Assembly: GCA_022885665.1 (NCBI GenBank)
Contig: JAGQDJ010000081.1
Span: 62,001 to 126,000 of the forward strand
Reading direction: 5' to 3'
Origin: Triops longicaudatus
Lineage: Eukaryota; Arthropoda; Branchiopoda; Notostraca; Triopsidae
DNA: 64,000 bases
This document shows positions 24,201-31,299 of this stretch, in pieces. Both the position numbers and the translations under genes were made by a program. How positions within the stretch are numbered: the stretch's first letter is position 1; each line of letters opens with the position of its first letter. Under the pieces are notes generated by a model. That model ran no database searches, was not told the DNA's origin, and worked only from the letters and a program-made list of their open reading frames with translations.

Positions 24201-26346
24201 AAGTGCTCCGTTGGCCTTGGATTTCTTTGGGTTCGACGTCCAGTTCATAATAAATTTTGACAGCAAAAGACGTCTGTTCAGGAAAATAATGTAAATTTTC
24301 TGTTTTCGTTACAGCGTGGATGAGAGTGCTGCTGCGGCCGAGTTGGCTGCCAAGAAGGAACTCGAAGCTGCTCAAGCAGCAGCCATGGCTGCAATTGAAG
24401 CAACACGTCCCGGTACCAGTATGGCTTCAGCGGGCACCGAGCGCGAGCTTCCGCCAGTGTCACAAGTGAATGTCGGAGAGTACGCCAAACGAATTGTCTC
24501 GTTTTTGGCACGTAATTTCTACAATCTCAAATATGTTGCTCTGATTTTGGCTTTCTGCATTAACTTCATGTTGCTGTTCTACAAAGTAAGGTTCATTTGA
24601 GCGGACAGCAGTAAGAATTAGTTGAATTTAACATTATAATTTATTTGAATGGATGAGTAAAGGTTTCCAAGTTCGGTGAAGATGAAGAAGGCGAAGATGG
24701 TGGTACTGATGACACAGTTCCAGGAGGAAATTCAGGCGGTAGTGGACTCCTGTTGGATGACCCTGGGGATACGTCACCATTAGAGACATTGATGGGCGAT
24801 GTGGTAGACAAACTCGAAGAAGTTATAAGTGCGGTGAATGACACCATAGCGGACGCGCTTTCAGGATCGGGAGATGACAACGAAACAGATGTCGACGGTG
24901 GCGAAGGTGGGGATGATGATGACGATGACGCGCCGGAATATATCCATGTCGACGAACGCTTCTTCTACCTTGAACATGTCATTCGCTGTTTTGCCATCCT
25001 ACACACTTGCGTCTCCTTGGCCATGCTCATCGCCTACTACCATCTTAAAGTGCCTTTAGCCATCTTTAAGCGTGAAAAAGAAATTGCCCGTCGTCTTGAA
25101 TTTGACGGCTTGTATATAGCTGAGCAACCCGAAGATGATGATATCAAGTCACATTGGGATAAACTAGTGATATCTGCTAAGTACACAACTATAATATCAG
25201 AACAGTACGCGGTGACTAACAACTCATTATCTTTATTTAGATCATTCCCGGTTAACTACTGGGACAAATTCGTCAAAAAGAAAGTTCGGGCCAAGTACAG
25301 CGAGGCTTACGACTTTGATGCCATTAGTAATCTGCTAGGCATGGAAAGTATGTCTTTGGCTGCACAAAAGGACGAGCAAACCGGAATCTGGCATACCATC
25401 TGCAATATTGATTGGCGTTACCAAGTTTGGAAAGCTGGCGTAACGTTCACAGATAATGTAATTGGAAAAATTTAAGTAAAGTGGTGGAAGTTAGTAACAC
25501 TTTTCCGTGTTTTATAGTCGTTTTTGTACTCGCTGTGGTATTTGATTTTCTCCATTCTCGGTAACTGGAATTACTTCTTCTTCGCGGCTCATTTACTCGA
25601 CGTCGCCGTGGGTTTCAAAACCCTGCGCACAATTTTGCAATCCGTAACGCATAACGGCAAGCAACTGGTCTTGACCTTTATGCTTCTCACCATCATTGTG
25701 TACATTTATACCGTCATTGCATTTAATTTCTTCCGTAAATTCTACGTTCAGGAAGAGGACGACAATGTCGAGCGCAAGTGTCATGACATGTTGTCGTGCT
25801 TTACTTTCCACGTGTACAAAGTGAGTTTCCTACTAATTTGTCATAAAGTAGCTTGCTCCGTTAATGCAATACTTTTCGTTGTTCTAGGGTGTACGAGCAG
25901 GCGGTGGTATCGGTGACGAAATTGAACCGCCCGATGGTGATGATTATGAAGTGTACCGTATCATGTTCGACATCACTTTCTTCTTTTTCGTCATTGTCAT
26001 CTTGCTTGCCATCATTCAGGGTTTGATCATCGACGCTTTTGGTGAGCTTCGTGATCAACTCGAATCGGTCAAAGAGGATATGGAATCTAATTGCTTTATT
26101 TGTGGTATTGGCAAGGATTACTTTGATAAAGTACCACATGGTTTCGACACACACGTTCAAAAAGAGCATAACTTGGCAAATTACCTGTTTTTTATCCTAA
26201 TGTTAATCAACAAGGACGAAACAGAGTACACAGGTCAAGAAACATATGTTTGGAATATGTACCAACAACGGTGTTGGGATTTCTTCCCTGTGGGTGATTG
26301 CTTCAGGAAGCAGTTAGATGAAATTGGAGGAGGTGGGGCTGGCTAA
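237..26346 (+). CDS. RyR: Ryanodine receptor (intracellular Ca2+ release channel), 5'-incomplete
   Basis: Homotetrameric Ca2+ release channel of the endoplasmic/sarcoplasmic reticulum; it couples excitation or cytosolic Ca2+ to store release. I assembled 52 exons on one path, with GT..AG borders and matching phases throughout. The sum is 15,507 nt, a multiple of three ending in TAA, so about 5,168 residues are here and roughly 80-90 N-terminal residues lie upstream. Domain order is complete for the family: MIR, RIH, SPRY1, RyR repeats 1-2, SPRY2, SPRY3, helical solenoids, RyR repeats 3-4, EF-hand region, then the pore with selectivity filter GGGIGDE. Long stretches match arthropod RyR as recalled from memory. 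Two exons have an alternative copy (see the separate entries), so up to four protein forms are possible. Introns are mostly 50-90 nt, with about ten of 270-1,100 nt. Exon coordinates are given in the segment entries. Confidence 0.97.
964..1945 (+). CDS. RyR: RyR exons 2-4: N-terminal MIR / beta-trefoil region
   Basis: Exons 964-1041, 1123-1511 and 1591-1945. Residues such as GHRTLLYGNA, EACWWTIHPASKQRSEGE and GGFINWSHPMRIRHITTGRY are the hallmark of the RyR N-terminal beta-trefoil domains A and B, which sit around the fourfold axis and regulate gating. Borders: GTACGAG after the first exon, GTAATT after the second, GTAAGT after the third. The codon split over the second junction (AA+T) restores the conserved Asn. 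An intron of 960 nt follows. Confidence 0.95.
1946..2905 (+). other. Long RyR intron (960 nt)
   Basis: AT-rich, with no conserved coding block and no clear repeat. Short open frames on both strands show no family similarity. Confidence 0.6.
2906..5475 (+). CDS. RyR: RyR exons 5-8: RIH domain and SPRY1
   Basis: Exons 2906-3401, 3459-4058, 4909-5104 and 5265-5475. The first begins T-Y-E-T-K-K-K-G-V-G-K-V and carries the RIH (RYDR_ITPR) solenoid with the HEEKQNKLRALRNRQDLF block. The second holds KVLDVLCSLCVGNGVAVR and enters SPRY1 at WYFEVTVDLIEQ. SPRY1 continues through GGEGWGGNGVGDDFYSFAFD, DLSVPIMTFYLNGVKIKG and CRFLFGGEHGRL. The acceptor at 5264 (CACTAG) was chosen because it keeps S-C-R-F-L-F-G-G in frame; an earlier TAG acceptor at about 5226 gives no homology. 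Confidence 0.93.
4059..4908 (+). other. Long RyR intron (850 nt)
   Basis: Contains a T-rich run at about 4639-4675 and no recognisable exon. It lies between the two halves of SPRY1. Confidence 0.6.
5531..6271 (+). CDS. RyR: RyR exons 9-11: RyR repeats 1 and 2 (P1 domain)
   Basis: Exons 5531-5739, 5801-6050 and 6115-6271. Two tandem RyR-repeat units are seen. One runs from L-A-E-N-I-H-E-I-W-A to LKTILALGYH. The other runs from RLAENTHNVWARERILQGWTY to VRTLLIYGYILEPP. The repeats form the peripheral clamp/P1 domain at the corner of the tetramer. Junctions are in phases 2, 0 and 1, all with GT..AG borders. Confidence 0.94.
6272..6946 (+). other. Long RyR intron (675 nt)
   Basis: Contains a run of about 22 T at 6451-6472. 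Otherwise AT-rich, with no coding or repeat signal that I can see. Confidence 0.6.
6947..8505 (+). CDS. RyR: RyR exons 12-15: SPRY2, containing an alternative exon pair
   Basis: Exons 6947-7034, 7094-7214, then either 7512-7614 or 7848-7947, then 8082-8505. Conserved landmarks are SSGKWYFEVEVLT, MRVGWTRADA, FSLNGELLMDA, GVGQRVKLTFGQDV and GLQEGYEPFCVNM. SPRY2 is the part of RyR that in vertebrate muscle contributes to contacts with the voltage sensor. The third exon of the series exists in two versions, each joining in frame to both neighbours (see the separate entries). Confidence 0.94.
7512..7614 (+). CDS. RyR: RyR alternative exon 14a (SPRY2)
   Basis: 103 nt, acceptor TATGTTTAG, donor GTAAGT, entering in phase 0 and leaving with one base (A) that is completed to Ser by the next exon. 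Translation begins E-A-G-F-W-H-H-N and includes VAVGDIIGCMIDLHDRHI, aligning to the DVIGCFIDV strand of SPRY2. It is homologous to exon 14b. Using both gives 203 nt and shifts the frame, so only one can be used per transcript. Insect RyR genes are known to have a mutually exclusive a/b exon pair in SPRY2. Confidence 0.85.
7848..7947 (+). CDS. RyR: RyR alternative exon 14b (SPRY2)
   Basis: 100 nt, acceptor GTGTGTGCAG, donor GTAAGT, with the same phases as exon 14a (0 in, 1 out). Translation begins E-E-R-W-T-A-G-V and includes VEVNDVVGVFLDLVDRTI. It is one residue shorter than 14a and shares the G/N-D-x-x-G-x-x-x-D-L pattern. It lacks the Cys of 14a (GCMIDL versus GVFLDL). The 233-nt intron between the two exons is long enough to splice, so exclusivity is probably imposed by frame and regulation, not by spacing. 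Confidence 0.85.
8568..9306 (+). CDS. RyR: RyR exons 16-18: variable linker between SPRY2 and SPRY3
   Basis: Exons 8568-8701, 8771-8896 and 9165-9306. The first starts S-E-S-E-K-A-M-R-W-Q-E-I, like the insect SEQEKARRW segment, and ends with GFSMSDIK. The next two are rich in Pro, Ser and charged residues, ending KDLDKKKRGKSPF, which matches the insect DDKKKRGRSPF motif. This is the least conserved stretch of RyR. The last donor (AAGTATGA) joins to 10401 in frame (Asn codon). I cannot exclude a missed short exon in the 1.1-kb intron that follows. Confidence 0.85.
8980..9143 (+). other. GC-rich island in RyR intron 17; possible cassette exon or structured RNA
   Basis: Inside the 268-nt intron, sequence just after an acceptor-like TTATTATAG is GC-rich and stays open in the RyR frame for about 54 codons. 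A donor-like GGAG/GTGTTG at 9016 would define a 36-nt (12-codon) exon, 8980-9015, with phase 1 on both sides, so it could be included or skipped silently. The same stretch folds well on paper: GACCC/GGGTC (8980-8984 with 8989-8993), CCTCC-TACG-GGAGG (9003-9016, a UNCG-type loop), GGCTCG/CGAGCC (9059-9064 with 9076-9081), and GTCATAA/TTATGAC closing over them. Its true role is unknown. Confidence 0.3.
9307..10400 (+). promoter_or_regulatory. Longest RyR intron (1,094 nt), with CRE-like and YY1-like motifs
   Basis: At 9573-9580 is a perfect CRE palindrome (TGACGTCA), and four bases further, 9584-9595, a YY1-type CCAAGATGGCGG. The pairing is typical of core promoters, so an internal start is conceivable. 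No new open frame follows directly, and the motifs may be chance. The rest of the intron is AT-rich; its last 350 nt are less so but hold no homologous exon. Confidence 0.25.
10401..11654 (+). CDS. RyR: RyR exon 19: SPRY3 and start of the junctional solenoid
   Basis: At 1,254 nt this is the largest exon of the gene. It opens with a charged, poorly conserved stretch (T-E-R-R-K-A-K...), then SPRY3 from EYFYGVRIFPGQDPSHVYIGW to KLFPAIFVEATSKEVLQFEL. The RIH-type helical segment follows, with MLALHIPEENRCVDILELIE, HSHTLQLYSALCFQSNYR and SHVDQKQLVYAI, ending LLIALHLEAHASTM. The Met codon is split over the donor (AAT/GTAAAT) and completed by the G of the next exon. The acceptor GTGATGCCAG was chosen for frame; no stop intervenes. 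Confidence 0.94.
11707..15831 (+). CDS. RyR: RyR exons 20-28: bridging solenoid / handle region
   Basis: Exons 11707-11844, 11928-12080, 12154-12269, 12876-13433, 13495-14179, 14244-14523, 14576-14776, 14845-15435 and 15521-15831. Landmarks are DPIGGSNQNLFVPLLKLLDKLL, KLQMCYLLHHLWDIQLRHRVE, VACCRFLCYFCRTSRKNQKAMF, GWDPVEGERYLDFLRF, VNGESVEENANLVIRLLIR, RAILRSLVPLEDLAGVLSL, HTVYRLSKNKMLTKGQRE and a second LTLHYERCGKYY block. The third junction is followed by a 606-nt intron. An acidic, low-complexity insert such as that of vertebrate RyR1 is absent from exon 22/23. Donor GTCGGT after 14523 is weak but gives the only in-frame join. Confidence 0.93.
12270..12875 (+). other. Long RyR intron (606 nt)
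   Basis: An open frame of about 80 codons in the first half has no resemblance to RyR or any family I know. The flanking exons join cleanly across it. Confidence 0.6.
15923..16718 (+). CDS. RyR: RyR exons 29-31: RyR repeats 3 and 4 (P2, phosphorylation domain)
   Basis: Exons 15923-16091, 16167-16485 and 16595-16718. Two further RyR-repeat units: one with KFSEHYHDAWAARKFENGWQY and THPRLKPYSMLSEY, the other with MAERLSENAHDIWAKKKKEEL and HPQMVPYDLLTDKEKRKDRE. Between them is a Ser/Arg-rich loop (RRQSRSSMGLG), placed like the loop that carries the protein kinase A/CaMKII sites of vertebrate RyR2. That it is phosphorylated here is inference. The second repeat ends ELLKYLQYMGYKLYR. Confidence 0.94.
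17062..22730 (+). CDS. RyR: RyR exons 32-43: central helical domains, with a second alternative exon pair
   Basis: Exons 17062-17418, 17488-17598, 17694-17796, 17855-17990, 18074-18155, 18776-19715, 19786-19944, 20004-20270, either 20821-20933 or 21165-21286, 21390-21726, 21835-22014 and 22094-22730. Landmarks are RRFAYSLLEKLLAYLD, KFFSKVVLPLMEKYF, KEKEMVA, MLCSYLPFWWSQGP, YPLLIKYVDLQRNHWL, EQNFISANEIDNM, an acidic run near 21660-21720, MEKQKLLFAQSRL, and RIH-associated sequences [20 protein letters not shown] and SRLWDAVGGFLF. The exon starting 20821 or 21165 is the second duplicated exon. A Lys-rich stretch (KKKKSRDRKRDKDKE) sits at the start of exon 38. Confidence 0.93.
18156..18775 (+). 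other. Long RyR intron (620 nt)
   Basis: AT-rich; I see no exon, RNA gene or repeat in it. It precedes the 940-nt exon 37. Confidence 0.6.
20821..20933 (+). CDS. RyR: RyR alternative exon 40a
   Basis: 113 nt, acceptor GGAAAATCAG, donor GTATGC, phase 0 in and phase 2 out (AG, completed to Arg by the next exon). Translation opens I-D-H-P-A-Q-T-A-K-G-L-Y-R-S-V-V and contains QRKRAVIACFRQTSLHALPR, very close to the form I know from insect RyR. It is a paralogue of exon 40b 231 nt downstream. Splicing in both copies would break the frame. Confidence 0.88.
21165..21286 (+). CDS. RyR: RyR alternative exon 40b
   Basis: 122 nt, acceptor CAACTTGTAG, donor GTACAG, with the same phases as exon 40a (0 in, 2 out). 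The reading frame is open over all 40 codons and contains WRKLISITRKRAIVACLR followed by CPPLYNIPR. The last part resembles the vertebrate version of this segment (W-H-K-L-L-S...RRAVVACFR..PLYNLP) more than exon 40a does. Only one of 40a/40b can be used, because 40a ends in phase 2 and 40b starts in phase 0. No premature stop occurs, so it looks functional. Confidence 0.8.
22781..24290 (+). CDS. RyR: RyR exons 44-47: EF-hand region and pre-pore divergent region
   Basis: Exons 22781-22917, 22973-23565, 23644-23847 and 23901-24290. Exon 45 carries an EF-hand-like loop, D-T-N-H-E-G-K-I-D-Y-L-E (about residue 4,223 of the in-window protein), then GFNLAVLLTNLSEHMPSDPRL and FLGRIEIMGGAKRIERVYFEI. 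In vertebrate channels this part relays cytosolic Ca2+ to the pore. Exon 47 is a Pro/Glu/Thr-rich linker (divergent region 1) ending in a hydrophobic DFFGFDV stretch. Exon 47 would run into a TAA directly after its donor, so splicing at 24290 is required. Confidence 0.92.
24291..24314 (+). other. RyR: Apparent 24-nt RyR intron
   Basis: Begins GTAAAT, ends in a pyrimidine tract and ACAG, and its removal is the only good way to join exon 47 (phase 2) to exon 48. If retained it adds eight codons, the first of which is a TAA stop. All other short introns in the gene are 50 nt or longer, so this one is half the local minimum. Alternatives are a weak upstream donor (CCA/GTTCAT) or a deletion in the assembly. 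Confidence 0.55.
24315..26346 (+). CDS. RyR: RyR exons 48-52: transmembrane pore and C-terminal domain
   Basis: Exons 24315-24585, 24663-25180, 25241-25457, 25518-25820 and 25888-26346. The pore domain has six core helices. S1 is near YVALILAFCINFMLLFY; S2 precedes HLKVPLAIFKREKE, the S2-S3 cytosolic segment; S3 is near SFLYSLWYLIFSILG; S4 and the S4-S5 linker are at AAHLLDVAVGFKTLRTIL; S5 is at LLTIIVYIYTVIAFNFF. The filter RAGGGIGDEIE is near residue 5,024, and S6 reads FDITFFFFVIVILLAIIQG. The Zn-binding C-terminal domain has CFICG and HTxxEH-type residues (FDTHVQKEH). The protein ends RKQLDEIGGGGAG, a Gly-rich tail like that of arthropod RyR. Confidence 0.97.
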
Positions 26347-26746
26347 ATGAGAATTGATCCAAGTTTCGAGTTAAACGCGAAAGATAAACTTTGTGGCCAG
26401 ATACCCTCCTCGTTTTGAATGAATGTCATTTCTTATGTTATACTGTCCTTTTTGCTCCTGCATGAAACGATGTTCAGTTTCTCTTGAAAGAAAAACATGC
26501 GTGCATTGTTACAAGTGCTCATCCCTTCCTTGCCCATACAGTTTGTCCAAATTCGATGCAGAGCAGTACCATCGTGTGCGGTGTAACCTGTAAAGTTAAT
26601 TACAATACTTGGTAGGATAAAATGCGCTTTGATTCTGGATTTGATTCTTATGAAGTGAATTATTAATTAGCTGGGTTACAAACCGAGCCCGCCTTCGTGA
26701 AAATTGCGTTTGAAGAGAGCGCGAGGGGCATGCTTTTCCGCCTTAA
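26347..26746. other. RyR 3' flank
   Basis: About 400 nt between the RyR stop and the TIR element. It should contain the RyR 3' UTR, but I find no canonical AATAAA here. The next AATAAA on the + strand is near 27,685, inside the element. Confidence 0.4.
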
Positions 26747-28244
26747 GCCGGGGTTCCACGTATCAATTCTTGCGGCAAGCCCTTGCCTCAACACGTTTCC
26801 GCTAGTAGCTTGCCTTAAAAATCGGCGCGTGTAACCGTATCCGAACTTTCCGCAGTTTGGTCGAGTTGCCACGTGCTTCGAGACAACTTTGTGGCAACTC
26901 TCTTGCTGTAATTTTTGCGACACGAATGGCAATTTTCCTACAAATTGTCCCGTATAACAATGACTTACCGATACAGTGGCAACTTTTATGGATGGTCAGC
27001 CAACCAGAGCTCACCCTCAACTTGTTCGAAGAAATGAACAAGTCTCCCTGAGCTCTATTAATATTTTTCTAATCCATCACTCCATTTTTTTTACATTTTT
27101 TCAGGCTAAATATTGTTTACAAAATGCTGAATTAACAACACAACTACAGTAGAATCTCGTTCTCATTCATTCTTTTTAACGAAACTTTTGCTTGAAAATA
27201 GACTGATCGTAAGGTTTCTCCGAAGGCTTTTCTGGCTTTGATAGAAAAGAAATTTCAACTTTAGGAGAAACAGATGAAAAAACGCGGAAAGAATTTCAGT
27301 AGTGAAAAAGTAGAGGGGTTGGGACAATAGTAATATTTCAGGCTCTTGTCATTTTTTCTTGCAGCATGAACGTAACTGTCAGCTGAGTGTGTAATTACTA
27401 AACGCAGGTGTATCTGTGCTCTCTGTTAAGCTATTGTATATTTCTTAAAACGTAAAACAAGCCTTCAAACTAGGAGGCTTTCGTTTGCTATAACCGAGTA
27501 ACCCGTGGAAACAAAAGTAACATCGTGTTTAACGATGCGTTTTCCCATACGAAACTTTACCAATCAAATTTCGTATGATACACTAAATATATAATAACGA
27601 AAGCTTGCAGTTACAATCACAAGCAATATTGAAAGATATAAGCCTCATCTCCGTCAAGAAATAGTATAGTTTGAGAAAAGTTGAATAAATAAGGAGATAA
27701 ATGTAACGTGTTGTGGAGGCGCCATTTTCAAACACCAATGTTTACCATGACAACGTCCTAAAGATAAACGATGTGTGTTGTTTTTACAGAGTATAGTTGC
27801 TTTCTTTGTACATAATTACAGTTGCTTATTATATGTAAGTTAAGTCAACCGTTGTCATTCTGTCTGCGATGGATTTCCTCACAGCCCACAGTTGTGAACT
27901 CCAAAGAAGCTACATCATGACGTTGTCGTTTATCACGACTCGTTTCCCGTGGTCGAGAAATCGGCTGTCACAACCGTTTCCACGGTTGTCCTGCGATTTC
28001 TAGGTCTCCTGTAAAATAATTATGGGACTATGGTGTCTGAGATTTTCAAAACTTGTTTAGCAGCATTCAGCGAGGTCAAACAATATTTTGTAACAATTCT
28101 TGTTCATCTATAGTGAATGCAACGGACGAAAAAGTACCACCCATTTCTCCTAAAAAAGGCAACGAAATCATACATTACTGAACATCTCAATAATTACATT
28201 GAGGCATCGGCTTGCCGCAAGAATTGATGGTGTAACCGGGGCTT
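26747..28244. mobile_element. 1.5-kb non-autonomous DNA transposon with terminal inverted repeats
   Basis: The left end (GCCGGGGTTCCACGTATC...) and the reverse complement of the right end (GCCCCGGTTACACCATC...) match over roughly 45 nt. The match includes a perfect 18-mer TCAATTCTTGCGGCAAGC, then GCCTCAA a little further in. No transposase-like open frame is present. The interior is AT-rich, with an RFX/X-box-like GTTTACCATGACAAC near 27,740 and a perfect nested hairpin at 27,956-28,001 (AGAAATCG/CGATTTCT outside, ACAACCGT/ACGGTTGT inside with a TTCC loop). A target duplication is not obvious, so the superfamily is undetermined. Confidence 0.65.
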
Positions 28245-30387
28245 TTATGTGCTGTGAAATCGTAGCGAATACTATTTTAAATGACTAGGTACATTTTCAA
28301 TGTTATTCGATTAGAACAGCGCATATATTTGACTTGGTGCATATTTAGGTACATCTCCGTTGACTAATAAGTTTTTCATTTCTCGAGATTTCGTTCCCCC
28401 GTCGTTCCTGAATACACATTTAATTTTACCTTTTTCCCTCTGATTCTGACTAGATTGCATCGTTTGATCCTTATGATTATTCGAACAAAGTCAGCCCTAG
28501 AGTATTCTGTCTGACGTCATTCAACAAGCGTCCAGCAGCTACCATCCATCACGCTCGAGACAGTAAGCCAACCTTTTATTTACTGAATAGGACTTCCATT
28601 TACTGAATATAACTTATATTCTGTAACCCTGGTCAGGATTAATAAAAGCTGGTGAAAGTGGGGTTTGTTGTGGTGAATTGACTGTGACATACTACCAGTG
28701 TTTATTTACCGCGATATTTCCTTTACCGTGGTAATTACCACTGTACAATATTTTAACGGAAGTTTTTATCCCAGTAATTTCGAAAGAACCGCATTACTAC
28801 CAGCCATTGAAAAGTGCCGTGCAGTAACGGTAAAATTTATTTTTTTTAAACCTATCCGAAATTCAGCCCAGAACTTTATCAAATTTATCCGTCTGACTCA
28901 AGTGACAAGCCTCATATGCTTGGAAAACATCCTGCGCTCAAGAAGCTCTTTAGTAAGAAGAGTGCACCCCCATTTACGCGGTCTCTCTTAACACGGGTTT
29001 CAGTATTACGCGGTCGAAATTGAGTATTTTTTTTCTAAAAATTACATGAAACATGGTACTGTAGTTCAAAGTTTAGCTGCTCTTTTTTTATTTCAACATT
29101 CCGGACCAATATTTTGGCTCCAGAAAGCAATATTACGAAGATTCTCTGGAGTAGTAGACCGGCATAGCGTGTTACGTCAAATAGGCAGCATTTAATTTCT
29201 GTGATTTACAGTATTCTTTAAAGGCTTCCACTAACGACAGCAGTTTAAAAATTGCTGAGATATCACCGGTAACCTTATATATATCTAATATATACTTATA
29301 TATACCTTATATATACCTAAAGTGCAAACTCTTGCTAAAAAAATTTAACTCAATAAGAATAAATTTTCTGAGAGGATAGAACGCATCCCTGTGTTACATG
29401 TGAAACATGGCTGAGTTTACGAGTTTCCGTTTACGCGGAACCGATTCACAGCATGCTTGTTCACCATATTGTAACGCAAAAATGTGCTCAGGGTTGCTAA
29501 CGGTAGTGTGTTGAGGGTGGCGTTCAGTATCCGTCTTGGGCACTGTCACTCCCAAAGCTCCTTGGATGCCTTCCTCGAAGCGTCGTCTCTGGGGACTCGA
29601 GGTGGAATGCAAGGTGACTGCGAGAGAGTGACAGGTCAAGGCTAAGGTAAGTAAATAAAAGGTTAAGGTGAGAGGCAACTGGGAGAGTTGGAAAGTTGGA
29701 AAGTTGGAGAGTTGGTTAGTTGGCGTTAGAAGAGGAAAGTGGAAGGATTGAGTTAGTTGGAGTCGAAGGAGTGAGTGAGAGTAAGTCGAGGAGAGACAAA
29801 CGTGGTGAAGAGAGAGTAGAACAGTTGGTGCGTTGTTAATGTGTTGCGTTGTTAAAGTGTTGCGATGGTAGTAACAAACGTGTTGTAAGCTTAAGTTAAC
29901 CCCTGTAACCCCACTGAATACATCTATATCCCACAAGCGGACCGTTTCCTTAAGGACCCGACGTGCAAAAATCGTCCTCCCGACGAAAGTGTACGTCACA
30001 ATATAACGCCGCTCTTCCATCATCAGCATCGCTTGAGCGATTATTTAGCATTGTTGGGAGAATATTTTACCCCAGTTTGAAGTAAGCTGTTTGAGCATGC
30101 TTTAGAGCGTTTGTTGTTTCTCATGTAAATCCACAGTAAACGTGAAGCCTTGTGTTCTTATCCATGCAGATTTTTTTATTCAAATACAGTCTTAACATTT
30201 GCATGTTTATTTTTTATTTTTTTTAGCGCACCAATCTGTAAGTACTGCGGTAAATACCGCGATACGGTAATAAAAAATCTCTTTTGGAGTTACCGGGTAG
30301 CGACAAAAAATAAATTACTACAGAAACCCTGGCTCCTACCGTTTTTGGGTTACGATCCGCCCATCACTTATCGAAAAGTGTATAGAA
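28245..30387. other. AT-rich intergenic stretch with short tandem repeats
   Basis: Contains TA-rich runs (TATATACC-type, about 29,270-29,320) and a GAAAGTTG-like tandem repeat at about 29,680-29,725. A 211-codon frame on the minus strand (29,394-30,029) is largely made from this pyrimidine/purine-biased sequence and resembles no protein I know. A degraded LTR is possible but not demonstrable. Confidence 0.45.
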
Positions 30388-31138
30388 CAGGGATGTCCAA
30401 TCCTGTTTCAAGGTTCGCCTACGTGTTGCCGAATTGAACCCATAATTCGCCAACCCCTTAAAAGATCCTTCGAATTTGCCAAAGTCGCCAATACAAGCTG
30501 AAAATTAATAATAATATCTAATAATATAAATAAATAAAAAAAAATAAAAATAGTAAAAAAAATAGATTTAAAGAACATTTTGTTCCTATTTACAGGGAAT
30601 AACGGTTGTCTTTTTTAATGGTAAATAATGTTAACAAAAAAACGCATAAAACTAGTTTTAGCTTCTTGGTAGTTTCCGCAAGTACTCAAAATTATTTTCC
30701 TCTGCTGTTCCTGCTGCAATTGAAAACTAGTCTTAACATCTCGTCTACTTAAAATTAGAGCGAAACTAGTTTAACAAAGATTCATAATTGTCAAGTTACA
30801 TAGATTAGACCCGATGCTTTGTGTTTTCAATTCGCTTAGCTCGTGCAAATAAGTTAAATTTTTTCGGCTGTGTGTAAACAGATCTGGTCGGTAAGCAGTC
30901 AACTTGCATTTCGTCCGAGAATACTGAAAGCGTGAAAGATGATTCGTTGCTACGAAAAATTTAGCTAGTGCTGTATTCTACTAGTGTTGAAGCTCCCACA
31001 ATGAGGTTTGAGTCCACCAAGAGGAAAAGAATGGGAAGTATGAAAATTAATTTTCAAACACCTCAAATCGTCGATTCGTTAACTTTTTCCTTCACTTCCC
31101 CAACGTTGGCGAATTGAAGAAAAGGTTTGACACCCCTG
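30388..31138. mobile_element. hAT-type non-autonomous transposon with 8-bp target duplication
   Basis: The left end starts CAGGGATGTCCAATCCTG. The reverse complement of the right end starts CAGGGGTGTCAAACCTTT. Both are typical hAT termini (CAGGG..GTC). Subterminal ATTCGCCAAC occurs in both ends. Directly outside are GTATAGAA (30380-30387) and GTATTGAA (31139-31146), an 8-bp duplication with one mismatch, the length expected for hAT. The 751-bp interior is AT-rich and non-coding. Confidence 0.8.
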
Positions 31139-31299
31139 GTATTGAAGGCATTATCCCCGCCTCACGGTAGAAACGTTGCAGGTAGAAACATGTTGCAGTA
31201 TCATAGATGGCAGCATTGGTAATAATCATGCATCATACAAGTGAATATTAGAAGTATGGCGTCCTTATAACGAATATTTAATTTTAAACGTACAAGAGA

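Noticed and set aside
23901..24300. RyR frame runs into a stop after exon 47, suggesting a pseudogene or truncated channel
   Set aside because: A GTAAAT donor lies exactly before the stop, and the pore exons downstream are fully conserved and in phase.
29394..30029. 211-codon open frame on the minus strand
   Set aside because: Much of it is translated from a short tandem repeat with strong strand bias, and it resembles no known protein. A degraded LTR was considered, but no paired ends, primer site or gag/pol motif were found.
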